A stretch of DNA of 64,000 nt, taken from the NCBI RefSeq assembly GCF_014651775.1, contig NZ_BMXN01000006.1, forward strand, positions 159,097 through 223,096, written 5' to 3'. The DNA is from Vreelandella hamiltonii (GTDB taxonomy: Bacteria > Pseudomonadota > Gammaproteobacteria > Pseudomonadales > Halomonadaceae). Position 1 is the stretch's first letter. Every line of letters begins with the position of its first letter. Position numbers and translations under genes: made by a program. Shown piece by piece: positions 17,028-26,400 of this stretch. Below the pieces are notes generated by a model. That model was not told the origin of the DNA and did not search any database. It worked only from the letters and a program-made list of their open reading frames with translations.

Positions 17028-18043
17028 CTAGTTGGTCTGTGCTCAACGATCAGCGTCCTACGCCTTGGTTCCTTAATCAAGACCCATTTGGTGTCTGGTG
17101 TTTTATGGATGGTCTAATTGGCCTTGCATTGGCGCTGCATCCATACCGTTTCGATTGGTTTTGTCCGGGAGGTTAAGCCGGTTAGGCCTTCTCAGCTTTC
17201 TGATAGAGCAACATGACAACGGATCTTCTTGAGTTGACTATCTCAAGGTTAGATTTGCAGTGGGCGAGGGAGTACTTCGGTCCTATATATACTTTGTTGA
17301 CCTCAAGGCTACTCAGACCGAGCGTAAAGGTGAAACCGAGCCCTTCATTATGTTCGTAAAGCACGGACATGCACAGGTGGGGGCAGGCGTGCTAATCAGC
17401 TGGTTATGTCATTGGGAGCACTCCGCTTGCCGCTCGGTGAGGGCCTGTGGGTACCGCAGAAGGGACATAGCCTGAGGAGAGTGCGATAATACGGATTGGC
17501 GGTTCTGTGGGCAAGTAGTGGACGAGGGGCCGAGGGGCTGTGTTATCATGAAAGCCTGAGGGTGCTTTGGGAGCCTTGGTGCCTGCACAGCTCTTATAAT
17601 CAATTGAATGAATTTCGATCTGCCATGGCCCGTACCGCATCGGTCAATGTTGCTCAGCAGTGGTGGCGCTTCCAATAGGAAGCGGCGTATCGTTGCGGCC
17701 TCGCCCCGTACCTTGCCGTCGTACCGCTAGGCAAGGCTCTGTAGATAGCTTTCTGTCACGGCGGCTCCAGGACCCAAGGAGATTGCCGGATGACCTTGAC
17801 CTCCCTCACTATTGCGCATCGTGCTGTTGCCGGTGCCCGCTAGAGTTTACTTGTCGCCCCTTTGCCACTTCAGCCCCTTGCTATGTACGTTGCAAGAGTA
17901 TGGCGTGATGTGTTCTGTTTCAACCTGCCCTCAGGGGTGTCCGATGGCCCACGTTCCACTGAACTCCACGTTCGATGTGTATAATGGCGTGTATAACAGG
18001 CAGGCTTTCATGGCAAAATTCATCAGAAAATTAAAGGGTTGTC
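17028..18043. other. 1.0 kb relic intergenic stretch upstream of trpG
   Basis: No gene is recognisable. Short frames, such as one at 17213 beginning MTTDLLELTISRLDLQWA and ending after 48 codons, have no ribosome site or family match. A TATAAT at 17980-17985 without a good -35 may be part of a trpG promoter. A 13-codon frame at 18010-18051 overlaps the trpG start but has no Trp codons, so it is not a trp leader peptide. trpE, expected upstream of trpG in relatives, is absent. Confidence 0.55.
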
Positions 18044-18631
18044 ATGAATAAAGTCTTAATGGTCGATAATTACGATAGCTTCACCTTCAACATCGTCCAG
18101 TACCTGGGGGAGCTGAATGCCGAGGTGATGACCTACCGCAACGATGAGATCACCTTGGCGCAGATGGAAGCGCTGGCACCTACCCATCTGGTGATTTCGC
18201 CGGGGCCATGTACCCCGAATGAGGCGGGCGTCTCGCTGGCTGCCATCGAACACTTCGCGGGCCGACTGCCCATTCTGGGGGTTTGTCTGGGTCATCAGGC
18301 CATCGGGCAGGTATACGGTGGCAAGGTGGTGCGCGCTCCTCAGGTGATGCACGGCAAGACGTCTGCGGTGGTACATGGTGGAGCCGGGGTGTTTGACGGT
18401 CTGGAAAATCCGCTGGAAGTCACGCGCTACCACTCGCTGGTGGTCGACCAGCACCGCTTGCCCGACTGCCTGGAAGTCACCGCCTGGACCGCAGAGAGTG
18501 ACGTGACGCCGGGGCTCATCATGGGGTTTCGTCACCGTACCCTGGACGTCGAGGGCGTGCAGTTTCATCCGGAGTCGATACTCACGCGCCAGGGCCATGC
18601 GTTATTGGCCAATTTCTTGCGACGCGGCTGA
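18044..18631 (+). CDS. trpG: Anthranilate synthase glutamine amidotransferase TrpG (possibly shared with PabB)
   Basis: A 195-residue class I amidotransferase. The N-terminal [14 protein letters not shown], oxyanion loop [11 protein letters not shown], nucleophile Cys in [11 protein letters not shown], and [10 protein letters not shown] carrying the catalytic His-x-Glu are all present. It supplies ammonia to TrpE for anthranilate, and in many bacteria also to PabB for aminodeoxychorismate. It is followed by trpD and trpC. No trpE lies upstream, while pabB is encoded at 34 kb, so dual use is plausible. AAGGG lies about 6 bases before the ATG. Confidence 0.93.
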   Translation: MNKVLMVDNYDSFTFNIVQYLGELNAEVMTYRNDEITLAQMEALAPTHLVISPGPCTPNEAGVSLAAIEHFAGRLPILGVCLGHQAIGQVYGGKVVRAPQVMHGKTSAVVHGGAGVFDGLENPLEVTRYHSLVVDQHRLPDCLEVTAWTAESDVTPGLIMGFRHRTLDVEGVQFHPESILTRQGHALLANFLRRG

Positions 18632-18667
18632 TCGCCAAATTCATACGCTTTAGGGGCTTATCTGCTC

Positions 18668-19687
18668 ATGCAAATGCGAGACGCAATTAACGCGGTGATG
18701 CGCCGCGAAGACCTCTCTTTCGATGCCATGCACGCGTTGATGCGCCAGATCATGACCGGCGAGGCCTCCGATGCACAAATTGGCGGCTTGTTGGTAGGGC
18801 TGGCCATGAAGGGTGAGAGCGCCGAGGAGATCAGCGCCGCCGCCCAGGTGATGCGCGACCTGATGAAGCGCGTCACGCTGCATGCTGATAACGTGGTGGA
18901 TATCGTCGGCACCGGTGGTGATGGCGCCAATCTGTTCAATGTCTCCACGGCGGCCAGTTTTGTGGCGGCGGCAGCCGGTGCCCATGTGGCCAAGCACGGT
19001 AATCGCAGCGTTTCCTCGTCATCTGGCAGTGCGGACCTGTTTGATATCGCGGGCATCTACCTTGATTTGAAGCCGGAACAAGTGGCGCGCTGTATCGAGC
19101 AGGTGGGGGTCGGCTTCATGTTTGCCCCCAACCACCATCCGGCCATGCGCTATGCGATTGGGCCGCGTCGTGAAATGGGCGTGCGCACGCTGTTCAATAT
19201 TCTTGGCCCGTTGACCAACCCGGCCGGTGCGCCCAATCAGGTGCTGGGCGTGTATTCCGCCGAACTGGTGCCGCTGATGGCCGAAGTGCTACGCAAACTG
19301 GGCAGTCGCCACGTGATGGTCGTCCACTCCGATGATGGCCTGGACGAAATTTCCCTGGCAGCCCCCACCCAGGTGGCCGAGCTGAAAGAGGGTGAGATCA
19401 CCCGCTACACCATTGCCCCCGAAGCGCTGGGCATCGAGCGCCAGAGCCTGGCGGCGCTGAAAGCCACCAGTGCCGAAGATAGCCTGCGGTTAGTAAAGGC
19501 ATCCCTGAGTGGCGAAGGCGCCGCGGCAGATATCGTGGCCCTGAACGCCGGTGCCGCGCTCTACTGTGCCGGCATAGCCGACAGCTTGAAAGAGGGCGTG
19601 ATGGTGGCCCAGGATGCGCAGGCCTCCAAATTGCCCCTCGAAAAGCTCAGAGAGCTTTCGCACTTCACCAGTGTTTTCAAAGGATGA
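18668..19687 (+). CDS. trpD: Anthranilate phosphoribosyltransferase
   Basis: A 339-residue enzyme joining anthranilate to PRPP in tryptophan synthesis. It contains the PRPP loop [33 protein letters not shown], and ARG-equivalent anthranilate site [17 protein letters not shown]. Length matches the family (about 340). The first ATG is MQMRD at 18668; a second ATG two codons later is possible. It is 36 bp after trpG and overlaps trpC by 4 bp, so trpG-trpD-trpC form one operon. Confidence 0.96.
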   Translation: MQMRDAINAVMRREDLSFDAMHALMRQIMTGEASDAQIGGLLVGLAMKGESAEEISAAAQVMRDLMKRVTLHADNVVDIVGTGGDGANLFNVSTAASFVAAAAGAHVAKHGNRSVSSSSGSADLFDIAGIYLDLKPEQVARCIEQVGVGFMFAPNHHPAMRYAIGPRREMGVRTLFNILGPLTNPAGAPNQVLGVYSAELVPLMAEVLRKLGSRHVMVVHSDDGLDEISLAAPTQVAELKEGEITRYTIAPEALGIERQSLAALKATSAEDSLRLVKASLSGEGAAADIVALNAGAALYCAGIADSLKEGVMVAQDAQASKLPLEKLRELSHFTSVFKG

Positions 19688-20499
19688 TCAACGCCATGAC
19701 AGAGCAGGCTACTCCCACCATTCTCACGCGCATTCTGGCTCGCAAGGACCAGGAGGTCGCCGAGCGCGAGCAGGCGGTTTCCGAACAGGACCTGTTGGCA
19801 CTGGCGGGTCAGCAGAGCGCGCCGCGCGGCTTCATCGAGGCGTTGAACCAGCGCATCCAGGTGGGTGATCCTGCGGTGATTGCCGAAGTGAAGAAGGCGT
19901 CCCCCTCCAAGGGAGTCATGCGCGAGAAGTTCCACCCTGCCGACATAGCCCGCAGCTATGCCCAGGGCGGCGCCGCTTGTCTGTCGGTGCTCACGGATGC
20001 CGACTTTTTTCAGGGCCACGAAGATTATCTGATCGCCGCGCGGGATGCCTGCGAACTGCCGGTCATTCGCAAGGACTTCATTACCCACGGCTATCAGGTG
20101 ACGGAAGCGCGAGCCATTGGCGCAGACTGTATCCTGCTGATCGTGGCGGCGCTGGACGATGCGAAGCTTCGGGACCTGCATCAGCAGGCCAACGCCATGG
20201 GCATGGACGTGCTGGTCGAAGTGCACGATGCCGATGAACTCGAGCGTGCTCTGGCGCTGAATCTCAAGCTGGTCGGCATCAATAACCGCAACCTGCATAC
20301 CTTCGATACCCGCCTGGATACCACACTGGACCTGCTGACGCGCATTCCGCACAGCGTCACCGTGATCACCGAATCGGGGATTCATACCCGTGACGATGTG
20401 GAGCGCATGCGTGATCACGACGTCAACGGTTTTCTGGTAGGGGAAGCCTTCATGCGTGAAGAGGACCCGGGCCTTGCATTGAAGCGTCTGTTTTTCTGA
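19684..20499 (+). CDS. trpC: Indole-3-glycerol phosphate synthase
   Basis: A 271-residue TIM-barrel enzyme that closes the indole ring from carboxyphenylaminodeoxyribulose phosphate. Motifs are [38 protein letters not shown] and NNRNLHTF, with VLVEV between them, carrying the catalytic Lys and Glu residues. It is monofunctional, without a TrpF domain. The ATG at 19684 overlaps the trpD stop (ATGA). Another ATG at 19696 (MTEQAT) has better spacing from AAAGGA and may be the real start. Confidence 0.96.
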   Translation: MINAMTEQATPTILTRILARKDQEVAEREQAVSEQDLLALAGQQSAPRGFIEALNQRIQVGDPAVIAEVKKASPSKGVMREKFHPADIARSYAQGGAACLSVLTDADFFQGHEDYLIAARDACELPVIRKDFITHGYQVTEARAIGADCILLIVAALDDAKLRDLHQQANAMGMDVLVEVHDADELERALALNLKLVGINNRNLHTFDTRLDTTLDLLTRIPHSVTVITESGIHTRDDVERMRDHDVNGFLVGEAFMREEDPGLALKRLFF

Positions 20500-20550
20500 T
20501 CCTGGGGGTCGAAAAAGCGCTGCGGAAAGCGGTTTTCAGGAGAGCTGCCG

Positions 20551-21059
20551 ATGTTTCAGCGTCGCCTGCTGGTGGCACTGTTGGTGTTGATCATGCTGAC
20601 CCTCGCTCAGGGCGGCGTGGCCGTGTGGGCCATCGACGGCGCTCGGCAGAAGGTAGAGCTGGGCAGGCTTTCCAGTGACCTTCACGCGGGTTTTCTGGCG
20701 TTTTCCGACAGCAAGAACCAGCTGCGTACCTGGCTGGCCAACGCTCAACAGGGCGGCCAGCCAGCCGACGTGCAAGAGCGCGATTTCATTCTTCACGAGA
20801 TGCACACCCATCTTGAACGTTTGCATGTCAACAGCGACCGCCTGGCGGCCAGGATGCAGCCCTCCAGTGAGCTGACGGCTGCGCTGGTCGAGGAGCGCCA
20901 GGCGGCGCTGGCGACCTTTGATAAACTGTTGCCATGCTGCTGACGCGTTTACATGGAGGTACGCTCAGCCTGAGGGCCGCCCCTGAAGGCGGCTGTGAGG
21001 CGCTGCTGCAGCTGCCGGTGCACGCCCAGGCGGGCCCCGCGCTGAGCGTCATGAGGTAA
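20551..21059 (+). pseudogene. Sensor histidine kinase gene with a large internal deletion
   Basis: The first 130 codons (20551-20943) encode a cytosolic start, one transmembrane helix (LLVALLVLIMLTLAQG) and a helical periplasmic sensor stretch, then stop abruptly. A second frame from 20934 to 21059 reads LLTRLHGGTLSLRAAPEGG and CEALLQLP, the end of a HATPase_c kinase domain. HAMP, the phospho-accepting His domain and the N, G1 and F boxes are missing. About 1 kb appears deleted at a junction near 20930, with a frame change. The intact response regulator follows 5 bp later, so this was its cognate kinase. Confidence 0.8.
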
Positions 21060-21064
21060 TCAGG

Positions 21065-21775
21065 ATGCACATAGTCGTCATCGAAGATGACCCCAGGATT
21101 CGCGATTTCTTGAGCAGAGGCCTGACGGCCGAAGGCTACCAGGTGGAGGCTTTCAGTGAAGGGCAGGTGGCGCTGCTGCACCTCGTGCAGTGTGCACGGG
21201 AGCCCGATCGGCAGCCGGTGGTGATTCTGGATCGGCTGCTGCCGGACATCACCGGCACCGATATCTGTCGCAGCTTGCGCACGGCGGGGGTGGCGTTCCC
21301 CATTCTGATGCTGACCGCGCTGGACAGCATTGAGGATCGTGTCTCGGGCCTGGAGTCCGGGGCCGACGACTATCTGGTCAAGCCGTTTGCCTTCGAGGAG
21401 CTGCTGGCGCGCATTGCCGCCCTGCAGCGCCGTTCCTGGGGCCACCCGGCCAGCCAGGAAGTGAACGAGCTGCGGGTGGGCGACCTGTGCCTGAATCGTG
21501 AGCAGCGTAGCGTGACCCGGGGCGGCCAGCGGATCGAGCTGACACCCAAGGAGCTGGCGATCCTCGAACTGCTGATGAGTACGCCCGGCAAGCTGTACAG
21601 CCGAGAGCGCATCCTGGCCAGTGTCTGGGGTGCCCACGAAGACCCGCTGACCAATATCGTCAATGTCTATATCCGGCGGCTGCGTAGTAAACTGGACGTA
21701 CATGGTGCCGGGGAGTCATTGATCACGACCCAGCGCGGTTTTGGCTACCGTCTGGACCCCGCGCCCTCCCCGTGA
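21065..21775 (+). CDS. OmpR/PhoB-family response regulator
   Basis: A 236-residue two-domain protein. The receiver domain (residues 1 to about 120) has the acidic pair EDD at 8-10, phospho-acceptor Asp in VVILDRLLPDITG, and Lys in LVKPF. The C-terminal winged helix contains ELTPKELAILELL and VYIRRLRSKLD. It looks fully intact, yet its neighbouring kinase gene is deleted. It may be inactive, cross-activated by another kinase, or driven by acetyl phosphate. An IS element sits directly downstream. Confidence 0.93.
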   Translation: MHIVVIEDDPRIRDFLSRGLTAEGYQVEAFSEGQVALLHLVQCAREPDRQPVVILDRLLPDITGTDICRSLRTAGVAFPILMLTALDSIEDRVSGLESGADDYLVKPFAFEELLARIAALQRRSWGHPASQEVNELRVGDLCLNREQRSVTRGGQRIELTPKELAILELLMSTPGKLYSRERILASVWGAHEDPLTNIVNVYIRRLRSKLDVHGAGESLITTQRGFGYRLDPAPSP

Positions 21776-21867
21776 CGGGGCGGTTATCGAACATCGCGAA
21801 AAACCTCGTACTTCTAGTGCGAGGATGGATAGCGAGGGGCGCGAGAGCGCCCCTAGTCCGGCCTCGA

Positions 21868-22270
21868 TTATTGCTCAATATACTGCTTGACCATGCTCAG
21901 GGGGGGCGCCTCCGACACTTCCCGCAAAGTAGCTTGGACTCCACAGCGAGTTCTTCCGGTAGGCGGGCTGCACCGGTTCAGGGTGTAGTAACTTCATCCG
22001 CCGGCTGGATACCCCCTTCAAACTATTCACCAGCTTGGATACCGCCACTTTGGGTGGAAAGTTGACAAGCAAATGGACGTGATCGGTTTCACCGTTGAAC
22101 TCCTGTAGCTCCGCCTCGAAGTCCCGACACACTCGGTCGAAAAGCAATTCGAGGGAGTTGAGATGCGCGCCGGTGAACACCTTGCCCCGATACCTGGTGA
22201 CAAATACCAAATGGGCATGGAGTTTAAAAAGGCAGTGTCTTCCTGTTCTGATAGCTTGTTTGGTTTCCAT
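21868..22270 (-). pseudogene. tnpA: IS605-family HUH transposase TnpA, frameshifted at a C7 run
   Basis: The frame starts at METKQAIRTGRHCLF (22270) and contains the HUH motif in TDHVHLLVNFPP and WSPSYFAGSVGGAP. At seven C residues (plus strand 21900-21906) the frame shifts. As written it ends at 21875 with PEHGQAVY. With one C fewer it would read APLSMVKQYIEQ and stop at 21868, restoring the catalytic-tyrosine helix (QYIEQ). The sequence therefore encodes an inactive protein unless ribosomal or polymerase slippage, or a sequencing error, is involved. Normal length is about 130-155 aa. Confidence 0.8.
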
Positions 22271-22291
22271 AGACCAAGTATATTCGAAGCC

Positions 22292-23353
22292 ATGAAGCAG
22301 ACCAAGACCCTCAAGGTTCGAGTGAAGGACAAACACGCCGCCGAGCTTAACCGCATGGCCCGCAGCGTGAATTTTGTTTGGAACTACCTCAACGAACTGT
22401 CTTCCCGAGCCATTCGGGAGAAAGGTCTGTTTCTGTCTGCCTACGACATGCACCCCTATACCAAGGGTGCTGGCAAGGACCTCGGCCTGCACAGCCAAAC
22501 GCTGCAATGCATCGCTGCTGAATACGTTGCCCGCCGCAAGCAGTTCAAAAAGCCCCGCTTGAATTGGCGCAAGTCCGGCGGTGTACGCCGCTCACTTGGC
22601 TGGATTCCGGTCAATACCGGCGCGGCCAAGTGGAAGAACGGGCAGGTATTTCACAACGGCACCTACTTCAAGGTGTGGGATAGCTACGGCCTGTCGACAT
22701 ACAAGTTCCGTGCCGGCAGTTTCAACGAAGATAGCCGGGGCCGGTGGTATTTCAATGTTGCGGTCGAGGTGGACGTGCAGCCGACGCTTGGGCAGGGCGC
22801 CGTTGGCATCGACCTTGGGCTCAAGGATGTGGCCACCTGTAGCGATGGAGGAAGGCTGGAAAACAGCCGCTTCTACCGCCGCATGGAAGACCAGTTGGCG
22901 ACAGCCCAACGTGCCCGCAACAAGCGGCGGGTAAAAGCTATTCACGCCAAGATCAAGAACCGTCGCCAGGACGCGCAGCACAAGTTTTCCCGGAAACTCG
23001 TCAACCAGTACGGCGAAATCGTCGTGGGCGATGTTTCCTCAACCAGGCTCGCGAAGACCAGGATGGCCAAAAGCGTCTACGACGCTGGCTGGTCACAACT
23101 GAAAACGATGCTGGAATATAAATGCGCTCACGCAGGCATCGTCTTCAGGGTCGTTCGCGAAACCAACACCACCCGCGCCTGTTCGTCGTGCGGCTCGCTT
23201 AGCGGGCCGCAGGGCGTCAACGGGTTGCGAGTAAGGGTCTGGGAGTGCGTGGAGTGTGGTGTACTCCACGACCGGGACGTGAATGCGGCCCGGAATATCC
23301 TCAGCCTCGGGGCAGGACGTTGCCCTCAAGAAGTTGGAATCCCCGTCCTTTAG
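22292..23353 (+). CDS. tnpB: TnpB, RNA-guided nuclease of the IS605-type element, with atypical RuvC-II
   Basis: A 353-residue protein starting MKQTKTLKVR. The RuvC-I Asp is about residue 174 (GIDLGLKD), the zinc finger is CSSCG...CVECG, and RuvC-III is HDRDVNAARNI (Asp about 329). The RuvC-II position, usually an E-D/N-L motif, reads IVVGDVSS, with Gly about 246 where Glu is expected. A Glu about 275 in MLEYKC could substitute. TnpB proteins use a right-end RNA to cut DNA next to a short motif, helping retain the element. An in-frame extension upstream to 22163 overlaps tnpA and is rejected. Confidence 0.88.
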   Translation: MKQTKTLKVRVKDKHAAELNRMARSVNFVWNYLNELSSRAIREKGLFLSAYDMHPYTKGAGKDLGLHSQTLQCIAAEYVARRKQFKKPRLNWRKSGGVRRSLGWIPVNTGAAKWKNGQVFHNGTYFKVWDSYGLSTYKFRAGSFNEDSRGRWYFNVAVEVDVQPTLGQGAVGIDLGLKDVATCSDGGRLENSRFYRRMEDQLATAQRARNKRRVKAIHAKIKNRRQDAQHKFSRKLVNQYGEIVVGDVSSTRLAKTRMAKSVYDAGWSQLKTMLEYKCAHAGIVFRVVRETNTTRACSSCGSLSGPQGVNGLRVRVWECVECGVLHDRDVNAARNILSLGAGRCPQEVGIPVL

Positions 23354-23370
23354 GGCGGGGAGGACGTCAA
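23341..23370 (+). repeat. Right-end hairpin of the IS605-type element (likely omega-RNA 3' part)
   Basis: CCCCGTCC, loop TTTA, GGGCGGGG forms an 8-bp stem with one G-T pair, beginning inside the last codons of tnpB and followed by AGGACGTCAA. This placement fits the right-end structure recognised by TnpA and the scaffold of the guide RNA used by TnpB. The guide would begin with the flanking DNA after 23370. Confidence 0.7.
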
Positions 23371-23416
23371 CAGCAGGAAGAGAGCTAACGGATTAGCGGC
23401 AACCGCCGGAAAACCA

Positions 23417-23444
23417 AAGGGCCTGCTGGAGACAGCAGGCCCTT
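23417..23444 (-). terminator. Strong hairpin terminator for the ydiJ-type gene
   Basis: A perfect 12-bp stem (AAGGGCCTGCTG / CAGCAGGCCCTT) with a four-base loop is followed on the minus strand by TGGTTTT. It sits 20 bp past the end of the dehydrogenase gene. Confidence 0.8.
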
Positions 23445-23464
23445 CGCGTTGCGGTTCGAGGCGG

Positions 23465-26400
23465 TTATTGGCTACGCAGGCAGTGGAGCAGCGCCTGAAG
23501 CGGATGAGCCAGCGTTTGCGCTGAGTAACGCTTCACCTGGCTACGGCACGAGTACCCGGTGGCCAGCAGCTTGCCTGCGTTCTCTTCGGCCTCTACCTGA
23601 GGCTGCCAAGACTGGGCGTAGATGGTTTTGGAGGTGGCGACGTTACGGCTTTCATGGCCGTAAGTACCCGACATGCCGCAGCAGCCCGTGGTGGCCAGCT
23701 CCAGCTGCAAGCCAAAGGCAGCAAACACCTGCTGCCACGCTTTGGGGCTGCCCGGCGCGTTGGTTTTTTCGGTGCAATGGGAAAGCAGCTTGTAGCCCGG
23801 GTCATTCAGCTTCACCGGGCTGGGATTGAGCGTGTTGACACGGGTAGCAAGCCACTCCTGCAGCATCAGCACCGTGGGCACCTGTTCGCTGCCCAGCGCT
23901 TTGACGTACTCCTGGCGATAGGTCAGCGTCATGGCTGGGTCGATGCCTACCATGGGCACGTCGAACTCGCTCAGCGCCCGCAGGCGCCTGGCCTGCTTGG
24001 CCGCGGTGCGCTCGAAGGCACCTAAAAAGCCTTGTACGTGGAGCGGCTTACCGTTGGTGGAAAACGGCATCACGAACACGCGCAGGTTCAGCCGCGACAG
24101 CAGCTCTACGACATCCATCACCAGCCTGGCTTCGAAGTGAGTCGTGAACGCGTCCTGCACGATGATCACGCTCTGCGCGCGCTGCTGTTCGGTGAGCAGG
24201 GCCAGTGACGTAGGCGTGGCTTCTGCCACCCCCCAGGCACGCAGCTGCTTTTTCACGCTGGCGCGGGAGAGCGTGGGGGAGTCGCTGATGCCGAGCCCTT
24301 TGTGCATCAGTTGGGTGACCCAGCGCTGCCCCAGGGCGGCGTTATACAGAGGGGCGATCCTGGTCAGCGCGGGCAGCATGAACTCGGTGCCCCCGATCAC
24401 GTAGTCGCGCAGCGGGCGCAAATAGCGGCCGTGGTAGACCTCCAGGAACTGCGCACGGAACTGAGGCACGTGGACCTTGATAGGGCACTGGCCTGCGCAG
24501 GATTTGCACGCCAGGCAGCCTGCCATGGCATCGTACACTTCGTGGGAGTAGTCGTGGTGCTGCTGACGGCTGAGGGTGTTCATCACTCGCTTGGGAAAGC
24601 TCTTGATAAAGCCCCAGCTGCGTTCGGCCTTCTTCTTGCGCGACTCTTCGACCACGTCGATGCCTGCCTGAGACTGCAAGCGCAGCCATTCCCGGATCAG
24701 GCTGGCACGGCCTTTGGGAGAGTGTCGGCGGTCGCGGGTGGCCTTCCACGACGGGCACATGGGGTCGTCCACATCGTAGTTGTAGCAGGCGCCGTTGCCG
24801 TTGCAGTAAACCGCTGCGTCGTAAGCCTGCCAGGCGCGTTCGTCGATGGTGCGGTCCAGCTGGCCGCGCATCGTTACGCCATCCACGCGCAGCAGCTCCG
24901 GGTCGCTCTGTCTGGCGATCAGCGGGGCATTTTCAGCGGGCGAGGCGATCTTGCCAGGGTTGAGCTGGTTATGCGGGTCGAAGGCCGCCTTGATCTGCTG
25001 CAGGCAAGGGTACAGCTCACCAAAGAAGGTGGGGCCATACTCCGAACGCACGCCCTTGCCATGTTCACCCCACAGCAGCCCGCCATATTTCTGGGTCAGG
25101 GCGACCACTTCATCGGAAATCTCCCGAATCAGCGCTTGCTGCTCGGGGTCTTTCATGTCCAGTGCCGGGCGCACGTGCAGCACCCCCGCATCCACATGGC
25201 CGAACATGCCGTAGGAGAGCTGGCGAGCATCCAGTGCCGCGCGGAACTCGGCGATGAACTCGGCCAGGTGTTCCGGCGGCACGGCGGTATCTTCCACGAA
25301 GGGTAGCGGGCGCTTTTCTCCCTGCACATTGCCCAGCAGGCCCACCGAGCGCTTGCGCATGGCGTAGACTTTCTGAATTTGTGGGCGGCCTTCCGCCAAG
25401 GTGTAGCCCAGCCGCTCGACGCGGGTGTCCTGGCCAAGGTGCCGGGTGAATGCCGCCACTCGCTCGGCCAGCGTATCGGCGTCGTCGTCGTTGAACTCGA
25501 TCAGGTTGATGCCCTGTATGGGCGTGCTGCCCGCCGGGAAGAACTCGGCCACGCTGTCCCAGACGAAATCTTCCATGGCTAGCTGCAGCACCGTGTCGCC
25601 CACGGTCTCGATGGAGGTAGGGCGAGCGCTACTGGCCATCAGCGCCTTGGCATCGCGCAGCGCATCCATGAAGCTGGCATAGCGAACGTTCACCAGCGTC
25701 GCGTACTTCGGAATCGGCAGCACGTTCAGCACCGCCTCGTTCAGGAAGCCCAGCGAGCCTTCGGAGCCACACAGCAGGCTGTTCAGGTTGAGCTGGCCGT
25801 CCTCACGCAGATGGGCCAGGTCATAGCCGGTCAGGCAGCGGTTGAGCGGGGGGAACTTGGCGTCGATCAACGCCTTCTGCTGGTCGATGATGGTGGCAGC
25901 GGTACGGTGTACTTTCCCCAGTACGCCTTCCTCGGCCAGTGCTTGCTGCTCCTCTTCCTCGCTCAGCGGGCGGCTGTGCAGGTGCTGCCCACCGAGCAGG
26001 ATGGTATCCAGCGCCAGTACGTGATGGCGGGTCTTGCCATATTCGCAGCTGCCCTGGCCGCTGGCATCGGTGGAAATCATGCCACCGATGGTGGCCCGAT
26101 TGGAGGTCGACAGTTCGGGGGCGAAAAATAGCCCGTGGGGTTTCAGAGCGGCGTTCAACTGGTCCTTGACCACCCCGGCCTGCACCCGCACCCGCCGTGC
26201 TTCCACGTCGATCTCGAGGATCTGGTTCATGTGGCGGGAAACGTCCACCACGATGCCGTCGGTCAGCGATTGGCCATTGGTGCCGGTGCCGCCACCTCTG
26301 GGGGTCAGCACCACTTCCCGGTGGGGCAGCTCGGCAGCCAGCTTGGCCAAGCGCTCCAGGTCTTCGGCGTGCCTGGGGAAGACCGCTGCCTGGGGCAGGC

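Larger units (their letters stand above)
21790..23370. mobile_element. IS200/IS605-type insertion sequence with divergent tnpA and tnpB
   Basis: The element is defined by a HUH-transposase gene (minus) and a divergent tnpB (plus) between hairpin-bearing ends. Left-end hairpins are at 21804-21824 (7-bp stem) and 21835-21854 (8-bp stem, GAGA loop). The right-end hairpin at 23341-23360 is followed by TCAA at 23367-23370, like the IS608 right cleavage tetranucleotide. There are no terminal inverted repeats or target duplications, as expected of this family. Exact ends are estimated, the left one within about 20 bp. It lies between the response regulator and the ydiJ-type gene. Confidence 0.82.

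Noticed and set aside
17182..17370. 62-codon minus-strand frame in the relic region
   Set aside because: No ribosome site, no family similarity, and it lies within DNA with other gene debris.
18010..18051. 13-codon frame overlapping the trpG start as a trp leader peptide
   Set aside because: It has no Trp codons and no attenuator hairpins follow, so it cannot sense charged tRNA-Trp.
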